Of a DNA stretch of 64,000 nucleotides, positions 56,806 through 64,000 are shown piece by piece (within the stretch, counting starts at the first letter, position 1; each line of letters begins with the position of its first letter). The translations under genes were made by a program, and so were the position numbers. The stretch is from Cyathus striatus (taxonomy: Eukaryota > Basidiomycota > Agaricomycetes > Agaricales > Nidulariaceae), in NCBI GenBank assembly GCA_025738555.1, contig JAOVFP010000020.1, forward strand, positions 1,240,001-1,304,000, written 5' to 3'. The notes under the pieces are model-generated. The model saw only the letters and a program-made list of their open reading frames with translations. It did no database searches and was not told the DNA's origin.

Positions 56806-57000
56806 TCAGCAATGATGCTTTTGTGACTTAGAAAGCGCTATGAGAAGTTCCAGGGCAACTGCCATGGGTGAGCCTGAGCCTGTGCGGAGCGAAGCGAACA
56901 AGGCTGCACCGCTATGTCTGTCAGTTGAACTTGAAATGCATGAGTTGTGTATGAGTGCCCAAAAATTTATTAGCAGTGTTGCATTTTGTAACACTCAAAT
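56806..57000 (-). pseudogene. Fragment of the 3' end of a D-amino-acid oxidase gene
   Basis: Read on the minus strand, HSGAALFASLRTGSGSPMAV followed by ALELLIALSKS aligns with the last exon of the intact oxidase at 59854 ([20 protein letters not shown] then EEALSKP). It lies about 125 bp after Nudix copy A, as the intact gene lies 137 bp after copy B, in the same orientation. Similarity fades to the right near 57000. It is a remnant of a duplicated block, with an altered reading frame and no rest of the gene. Confidence 0.65.
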
Positions 57001-57190
57001 AAGTACAATACAATAACTTCTACGATCTTATAAATATATTTTGTATGTAGTAGTACTCAAAATAAAGGTATCCGAAATTACCTTGCTTGTCAAGGTCTCT
57101 CACAAGTGAAAATGGGTTCCACTTTTCGACCTGCACGTGTTTTTTCCCACGTCTACTATCTGGCTCGCTTTTTCCCTTCCTTTGATTCCT

Positions 57191-57335
57191 TTCGTACGCT
57201 CTTGTGTACTGCGCGTCGTATGCTCTTTTATTCTGCGGATGATCTCCGTGATTGCTGCGCTTCATACACTCTTTTCTTCTGCGCCTGATTTTCGCGATGT
57301 ATGCTCCTTTCTTCTACGCCTGTTCTCCGTGCTCT
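57191..57335. repeat. Degenerate tandem repeat, about four units
   Basis: Four imperfect units of 25-44 bp share a core like TATGCTCTTTTCTTCTGCG followed by a variable CTGATTTTCCGTG part. Units begin near 57191, 57216, 57260 and 57299. Such a minisatellite lies at the right edge of the oxidase remnant. Confidence 0.5.
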
Positions 57336-57499
57336 AAAATCTTTGTTTTGGGAGCGCTTGTCTTGTATTACGTATATGGCAAGATATGTTAGGTCGTTCA
57401 CTGGGCGGGACTTCGACGCTTCGCTATACAGAACTTGACGCATGATCAATCGAGGCTTAGCAATGTATACCAGGTCGTTCCCGGAGCTTTGGCACTCGT

Positions 57500-58340
57500 T
57501 ATCAAATCTCGGTTCCGGTATGGATATGGCCGGTACGCACTGAACATTTGTTCCAACAGGAATACATTACCTTGATCCAATCATTACTGATGATAACCAC
57601 CCCATCCGCACTCATATCTTCCTACTCAACAAGTTTCGAGTTCAAGCACGCGCTAAAGCTCTCCAAGGCCACATACATCTTCGTCGATGCAAAGTTTCTT
57701 CCTCTTATGTTATGTGTAGTGAAGGATGTAGGAATATCCTCAGACAAGATATACACCCTCCGCGGACACGTAAGAGCACGAAAGAGCTGCGAGCGTACAA
57801 GACCTCATTTTCACAGCGTGGAAGAACAAGATTCCTCCTGTGGGCGTTCGTCTGGTGACAAAATATACCCTTACGTACCTCGTCTTCTCGAGTGGGACTA
57901 CTGGGCTGCCGAAAGGTAACGTTGATACATCTCGCTGAATATGCGGGGACCTAATCAGACGGAAAGCTGTGATGATATCGCACAGCAACATAGTTTATTC
58001 AATGATGCAAGTAATCATCGTAGGTCAAGTAACAGAAACAGTGCATACGGTTCGTTCCCCGCATACTACCCACCTATTCACTCTTTGTCCATGGCCCCCA
58101 CATTTTACGATAAGCTAGTCTGTGAGCTGATTGACGTACTCTGCGGATCAAGACTGACCACCCTCTCAAGATCCAACAGGCCACTTTATTGGCCATCCTT
58201 GCTAGGCATTCGAATAACTGCCGTGGCACCACCAATGCCCATCCGCCCTCCTTTCGCAGACTGTGAACGTCCATTCACCCTCCCTCCACAGCCCACAATG
58301 TCTTCAACATCCCTGTCAGAACTCCAGGATCGCTTTTGAA
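57500..58340 (+). pseudogene. Remnant of an AMP-forming acyl-CoA / 4-coumarate:CoA ligase-like gene
   Basis: Coding fragments in changing frames show part of the N-terminal domain of the AMP-binding enzyme family: EFKHALKLSKATYIFVDAKF, then DKIYTLRGHV, then after a frame change SVQDLIFTAWKNKIPP and the diagnostic nucleotide-binding motif TYLVFSSGTTGLPK. A normal-looking intron then leads to AVMISHSNIVYSMMQ, after which no recognisable sequence of the family follows. The start, the rest of the N-terminal domain and the whole C-terminal domain are missing or unrecognisable, so this is very probably a pseudogene left between the two Nudix copies. Confidence 0.65.
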
Positions 58341-58796
58341 GTTGACCAACACCTTTAAAATAAGCGAACAAGCAAAATCTACTTTTATTGTGCTCTAAGG
58401 TATCTGCTCTAAGGTGTCAGGCGAATCATGTATATGTTAACATCTTTGACTCGTCTAGCGCCAAAATGAAACCGTTCTCTACTCACTCCACTTGCCAATC
58501 TTCATCATTGTTTCTCTGTCTTCCCCTCTCCATTTTAAATATGTATTATTAATAAATGTTGCTGATTCTCTTACATTTCTACTTATTATTTCTACCTGAA
58601 TTTTACTCTCCCCCTTCTCCACCTAGACAAGCAAGGTTTCAGCCGACGCAGTCGGCATTTCCCAGTTCCAAATTTGATCCGAATATCCTTTGTAGACGCG
58701 TTTCCTTTTAGCATGCGTCTCACCAAATTCTCACCGTTCACGTTTTCTTACATTTTCTTCATTGAGTAGTCCTCTGAGATACTTTCATTTTCTGTC
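58341..58796. other. Intergenic
   Basis: Pyrimidine-rich in places (58480-58620). The presumed promoter of Nudix copy B. No gene. Confidence 0.5.
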
Positions 58797-59717
58797 ATGT
58801 CCCAATTTAACGCGTCAAATAATATTCCGCCTGGCATAACTGGTCCCCTCGAGCACTATATGAGTGGCGGAGAAAATGCTTCGGAATGGATGCAATACGA
58901 GAATGTTAAGTATTTCACGAATGCCTTTGTGTTTGATGGAGACAAGGTATTTATCATTACTACGATGAGAGATGCTAATCATTCAAGTATGGTTCTGCAG
59001 CTACTGCTTGGCCACAAGAAACGCGGTTTCGGGAAAGGAGTGTACGTCTCGTTCCTCTTTTGACCATAACTTCAAGTTCCCAGGCTTGACCTTAAAATAC
59101 CACCGTAATAGATGCAGTGGATTCGGTAGGTATCCAAATAGATATCATTCTAAGTACGTGTTTAACCACCTACGTTATAGGAGGAAAGGTTGAGCCGGGA
59201 GAAACAATGATGCAGGCAGCACTGCGCGAACTAGAGGTATGCTCTAGGATGTTATTCTATCTAGATCCTAGCAAATATTCACGTTGGCGAACAGGAGGAA
59301 TCAGGAATCACGGCCCCATTAGAATATGCTGGGACACTGTTCTTTTATACCAAAGGATCGGAGTTCGCGTTCCATATCGACATATATCGTGCCGAGTCAT
59401 ACACCGGAACCATCATTGAGTGAGTCCCAACTCTTGCCAATCTCTTACATCTTTTGATTATTTCACCTAGAACTGATGAAATGCGTCCTCAATGGTTTTC
59501 AACTACTGCATCTCCAGGAACCATGGATGGAGATTTACTTCCTATCCCTTATGATGCAATGTGGGGATCCGATAGATATTGGTTCCCATTGGTTATATCG
59601 AAACGCATCTTCCAGGGAAGAGCCGACTTTGAGAAGGAAGGCGATATCTATCACCTGCGTAAATGGTGGTTTGGCACTCCGCCAACAACTAAACAGACGC
59701 TCGAAGTTCAGTCATGA
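58797..59717 (+). CDS. MTH1-like Nudix hydrolase, copy B
   Basis: Same architecture as copy A at 55783: exon 1 from the ATG at 58797 (MSQFNASNNIPPGITGPLEH), LLLGHKKRGFGKG, a 14-nt micro-exon (around 59115-59128), GGKVEPGETMMQAALRELE, a canonical GTATGC donor, EESGITAPLEYAGTLFFYTK, FHIDIYRAESYTGTIIE and DEMRPQWFSTTASPGT, ending at 59717. The Nudix signature G-x5-E-x7-R-E-x2-E-E-x-G is intact. The two copies share most of their exon sequence and the exon boundaries, so they derive from one duplication. Predicted role: hydrolysis of oxidised or toxic nucleoside triphosphates. Copy B looks the better preserved. Confidence 0.87.
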
Positions 59718-59853
59718 AAGAAATTTCCGTTGAATGCAGTTACGCAAACATCTACATGCCCTACAGACAATACATACATATACCTTAATTCATAGAATAA
59801 TACCATATATGTCATATACTCGAACCATATCTGGAGTTTCAAAATCAGTATTG

Positions 59854-61277
59854 CTATGGTTTAGAAAGAGCTTCTTCGAGAAGTCCCAGTGCTACTGTGG
59901 CTGAACCATATGAGGCAAGCACACCGAAGCCACCATGTCTGACGAACACGTGAGAGTCTAGTATCGCATAAATAGATTTAAAACATACCCATAGTTGTGC
60001 ACAACAGGAATTTTTTTATTGCTCTTTGGGCGTTCGAACCATTCAACTTCCAAACGGACACCACCTTTCCTCCCAGGACGAAAGCCACAGGCATCATCGA
60101 CTATGATGGGAAGAATGTCTTCTGCAGTGGGCGCACGTTCAGCACGCACTTCAGGAGGCGCTATATCTGGATAGATAGTTAAGATGCGCTCAATTATATC
60201 AATCCTCGTTTCGTGCCGCGGAAGAGGATACCTATCACGGATTTGGTTGCGGCTTTGGCTGTGGTATGGCAAGGCTCACCAGTCATTGGGCTCATATGTA
60301 CCGCCAATAATAACATCGCCGCTTCTCCTGGGAATAACATACGTCCATACTCCACCCTCGCCGCCGCTAAGAGACAAACAACGATTGACCCACGGGGCAC
60401 GTATCATCACTGTCTGTCCACGAACTGGATACGCGTCCTTGTCCTCTACCCCTCCCAAAAATCGCGCACCCAGTCCAAAACAGTTTATAACGGCATCTGG
60501 TTGAACGGCTTGGGAACCTCGCCCGAGGAAGAGGTTCGCGCCTCCTTCAAGCACCTGGTTGATATGCTGAACATAACCACGTATTATCATTCCCCCGGCC
60601 CCCAGAAAACAGGATAGAAGATACGGAAGAAAAACAGGTGTATCTGTGTTTACAGTGTCATAAGTCAACCCAGAAACTGCACCTGGAACAAGTTGATCTT
60701 TGGAGAGTTCCTTATACTTTGGAGGTGTCAGCACTATTAATTGATATTATAAAAATCGTCATACATTGGGCATCTTCTGCAAGACCACTTCTGCCTCCCT
60801 CTCCTCACGATAGTATTCATATTGCGGCAAACGTTTGAAGCATCCTTCTGCTGGGCTTCCAGGGGCCGAGAGCTCCCACATGGTGTTGAACGTCTCAAAT
60901 TCAATTCCTAGAAATAAATCACGTTAATAATGATCGAAGAATGATCTGATCCTGTTTACTTTGCTGTCGACGGTCATTTCCTGCTACACTGACATGGTGG
61001 GCACCCTGCGCGGTGGTTAAGAAATAACATACTACGAAGACTTTGGATGTACGCACTGCCCACAAGCTCGTATATTTAATCGTCTTAGGGTCGCCTGGCA
61101 GGACGTCTGCGATGATAGTGACACGGTATCTACCACATTGCTGAATTTTTAGTGCTGTGGTCAACCCAATTACACCTATTCGTTCAGGTCGGTACACAGT
61201 GCAAAAGAGACCATTGGTTCCTGCTCACCAGCACCAAGGACGACGACCTCTCGCAGCTGGCTTTCCAACGAACTCAT
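59854..61277 (-). CDS. DAO: D-amino-acid oxidase (FAD-dependent)
   Basis: Oxidises D-amino acids to keto acids with release of ammonia and hydrogen peroxide. Seven exons on the minus strand from an ATG at 61277 ([17 protein letters not shown]). The FAD-binding GAGVIG is formed across the first splice. Then come [33 protein letters not shown], a mid region with [23 protein letters not shown], the typical PVRGQTVMI, and [19 protein letters not shown], ending [17 protein letters not shown]. Two introns hide in what look like in-frame stops: a 48-nt intron with a TGCTGAC branch site, and a 48-nt intron in the segment [12 protein letters not shown]. The C-terminus is not a peroxisomal SKL signal. 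A fragment of the same gene type lies at 56806-57000. Confidence 0.88.
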
Positions 61278-62194
61278 TATCAATGCCTTCCGAGGGGTAG
61301 GTATGGGCAGATTGGTTGACGAAGGCGGCGAGAAGTTAGAGGCAATAAAGGGTAAGATTCTTGCAATATGCACGCGAGTGATATGTGATTATCACGGCAA
61401 GGTCTGAGATCTGAGATCTGAGCTTTATGCATTATGCATTATTACTGGTGCCGGGGAAGATTGGAAGATAATTTCGCCTGTGCTATCGTGAGATAAGAGC
61501 CCGACTGACAGTGGAAATCAAGTCGAAATACAAAATAGCCATTACATAATCACGATGATCCAGATTCCAGACGCGTTCTATCATCTATGACAGTAATACT
61601 TACGTACATAAGTAGAGTAATTTTGTTGGCCATAGTGCTTATCAAGTACTTATTGTGTAAAAGTTCCATGGACCATATGTTCCATGTCAGTAGGTGAACT
61701 TACTTCGCATGCCTGATACGTAGTAGCACAAGACCAAACCAAGACCTCACTTTTCTCGTCGCCGCATTGCACAGCAACAACCCGTACACCACCAAATCGA
61801 ATGCGACGTTATGATGACCCATGAACTTTGCATGAGGTCCCCGATAACTTAAGTACTTACGGGTGACGTTGAGGTGAGGTGTTGTATAATTCTTACCAAA
61901 ACTCAGAATCATGCATTCTCCTTGCAATATAGCTTGGATATCAATTACACTTTGTGTCCTGGTCTGCAGATCTCAAACACTTATTTGAGCTGCTCAGCGA
62001 GTTGATAGGAATCATGATGTGATATTAATCGTGCTTCGCTAATTCTCACCACCGCAGTACGATAATGCAGTAAAATACACTGCGTCAATACTAAATTTCA
62101 GCGCTCACCCAGGGATAGTAGGAACCGCTTCCACGACGAACCATGCAGCTCTACGAAATAAAAAGGCGGTCACTTTTCTGCGTACGAACTCATC
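61278..62194. other. Intergenic, divergent promoters
   Basis: Between the divergent oxidase genes. Short tandem repeats lie at 61403-61422 (three TCTGAGA units) and 61427-61442 (two ATGCATT units). No gene seen. Confidence 0.5.
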
Positions 62195-64000
62195 ATGAAG
62201 TTTGTACTCTACCTTGCTTCTCTTCTTCCAGCTTGGGTGGTTGCTCAGCAACATGCCTGCAGATGTCTGTATGGACAGATTTGTTGGCCTAACATGGCGA
62301 AATTTACTGCTTTGGAATATCAGTTGTCCCAGCCGTTAATTCGTTCAGCCCCCATGCATCAGTATGTTATCCTCCATCCGACCCAATTTCTGCAAACTGT
62401 AGTGATGCTATTACCCATCGAGGTGACGGAAGTTGGATAGCTGACCGTTCCGGTGCATACCAGAATGTCAACTTCGAAACATATACTCGTTCAGATGGGA
62501 CCATTGAAGGATGCTATCTGGATGCCACATTAGGTTTCCCATGTCAACAAGGAAGCGTGCCGCCAATAGGCGTAGATGCGAGGTCTGTGGAGGATATCCA
62601 AGCAGCAGTTCGCTTTGCAGGCCATAATAATCTGCGGTTGATAGTGAAGAACACCGGGTTGGTGCATCACCCGATTTATTGTTATGCTTAGAGCTAATTT
62701 TGCATACTACTAATAGACATGATTATCTTGGTCGGAGCGCGGGCCGTGGTGGATTTATGCTTTGGACGCATCATTTGAAGAATATAACATCTAACCCCTC
62801 GTTTGTACCCGATGGTGGAAGCCCCAGTACAACGTTCAATGGTGAGCACACAGTAGTGCCAGCGAACGGGGCATATTTGTCTCATGAAAGATTTATAACA
62901 GCCATCACACTTGGCGCTGGTGTACAGTGGCATGAAGCCTATGACGCTGCTCAAGAGGTGGGGCGATTCTTAGTGGGTGGTCTATCTGGAGGTGGTACAG
63001 TCGGTGCCGCTGGAGGCTGGGTGATGGGCGGAGGACATAGCGCTTTTGCTCCACGACATGGACTAGGCGAGCAATATCTGTTCTAACCGTTTAGCTATAA
63101 AAGCTAATCATCCTTAGCATTTAGGTGTTGATAATGTCATCCAATTCACTGTTGTTACGGCAGATGGTGATCATATCACCGCCAACGCATATCAGAACGC
63201 AGATCTATTCTGGGCTCTGAGAGGTGGTGGTGGTGGAAGTTGGGGAGTTGTAACTTCTGCGACTTACAAGACTCATGAGACATTCCCGATGGTCATGGTC
63301 ACATTAGCATCAAATTTCACTTCAAATAAGATTGCGAAGAGTGTCCTGGCGGAATACGTCAAACTTCTTCCTGATCTCGCAAACAAAGGTTGGGGCGGTT
63401 ATTCAGCGCTCTCGAACGAGACATTTCAAGCACTATACGTCGCCCCCAATATATCCATAGCGAATGCCAATGCTACTCTCAGCCCATTCTCCGATTGGAT
63501 TCGGAATGCCACAGGAACAGAAGCCGTGACTATGGCTCCATACGAATCATTTTATCCTTGGTATAAGGAGTTATTTGGCTCGAATGCGAATACGGCGGAC
63601 GAGAGCCAGGTGGGACATAACGTCGAACTTGGGTCAAGGTTTATTTCGAAGGATATAGCAGAATTTAACCCAGAAAGGGTTGTTGACGTTATGCTAGCTA
63701 TAAATGGGGGTGTTGCGATTAAGTAGGTGTATTCCCTTCCTAAGGCCAAGCTAAGGCTTAACTCTTGAGAAGTGATTCGCTGATCGCCAATTTTGAACAC
63801 ATGTAGCTTTGTGGCAGGTGGTGTAGCTTCTCAGATCAGCCCCGACAGTACTGGCCTGAATCCTGCCTGGCGCAAAGCAGTAGCTCATGTCTATTTTACG
63901 GAAAGCTGGAACGACGGCGCTTCAGGTGCTGTCGTGCAAGCGGCGAGGCAGCGTGTTCGTAAAGGGTTGAAAATCTTGAACGGTTTATCCATTGATTCCG
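62195..64000 (+). CDS. Secreted FAD-linked oxidase (berberine-bridge-enzyme type), 5' part
   Basis: The start ATG at 62195 opens a signal peptide (MKFVLYLASLLPAWVVAQ) followed by Cys-rich CRCLYGQICWP. Several short exons then give: GCYLDATLGFPCQQG, VDARSVEDIQAAVRFA, the covalent FAD-attachment His in GHDYLGRSAGRGG, SGGGTVGAAGGWVMGGGHS, DNVIQFTVVTADGD and DLFWALRGGGGGSWGVVTSA. The C-terminal BBE segment is cut off at the window end. The Cys that in many family members makes the second FAD bond is absent: the corresponding stretch reads GGLSGGGTVG. Substrate unknown; the family includes sugar, alcohol and alkaloid oxidases. Confidence 0.85.

Noticed and set aside
60240..60290. In-frame TGA that seemed to break the D-amino-acid oxidase gene
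   Set aside because: A 48-nt GTGAGC...GATAG intron removes it and restores the family sequence NDWYPLPRHE.
60720..60780. Apparent 31-nt intron in the oxidase gene
   Set aside because: Using the next AG gives a 48-nt intron with a TGCTGAC branch site and the correct frame.

Overview
This window is nuclear DNA from a filamentous basidiomycete, most likely an agaricomycete mushroom-forming fungus. The evidence is the dense gene packing, the many 45-65 nt GT-AG introns, the pyrimidine-rich tracts just upstream of start codons, and gene types typical of that group: degenerate kinase-like proteins, Nudix/MTH1-like enzymes, FAD-linked oxidases and atypical G-alpha proteins. About 28 genes can be supported. 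Most of them only become visible once short exons are joined by hand. All exon joins here come from reading splice sites and reading frame, not from transcript data.

Left part (1-20.5 kb): the 5' part of an unknown gene, a 4.6 kb stretch with no convincing gene, a Ser/Pro-rich coiled-coil protein gene, an AGC-like protein kinase gene, a seven-exon multi-pass membrane protein, a one-pass membrane protein, then a compact housekeeping cluster: HPM1 (ribosomal protein histidine methyltransferase) and URM1 (ubiquitin-like sulphur carrier) start 80 bp apart on opposite strands, followed by RCF1 (respiratory supercomplex factor). A second, degenerate kinase-like gene closes this part.

Centre (20.7-31.4 kb): an 8 kb uninterrupted Ty3/Gypsy chromovirus-type gag-pol reading frame (2661 codons) lies only about 240 bp from a host gene on either side and has no recognisable LTR pair. 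It is followed by a small membrane-anchored protein gene and by ISD11/LYRM4, the Fe-S assembly factor.

Right of centre (32-55 kb): an aquaglyceroporin, an atypical G-alpha subunit with the catalytic glutamine replaced by cysteine, a secreted chorismate mutase, a Ser-rich orphan, PPX1 (exopolyphosphatase), EMC2 (ER membrane complex) divergently paired at 64 bp with a small anchored protein, the trifunctional folate enzyme FOL1, ribosomal protein S30 (with a candidate intronic snoRNA), signal peptidase SEC11, an orphan gene and a bHLH transcription factor.

Right end (55.7-64 kb): a duplicated block. Two MTH1-like Nudix genes lie in the same orientation. The second is followed by a complete D-amino-acid oxidase gene on the opposite strand. 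The first is followed, at the same spacing and orientation, by a decayed fragment of the 3' end of such an oxidase. Between the copies is the remnant of an AMP-forming acyl-CoA/4-coumarate ligase-like gene. A secreted FAD-linked (berberine-bridge-type) oxidase runs off the window end.

I found no CRISPR array, rRNA gene, convincing tRNA or bacterial-type operon. The most unusual observations are the Nudix/DAO segmental duplication with an altered splice donor, the atypical G-alpha, the LTR-less but intact retroelement with a long C-terminal extension, the tight bidirectional promoters, and three places where a coding frame breaks without an obvious intron.
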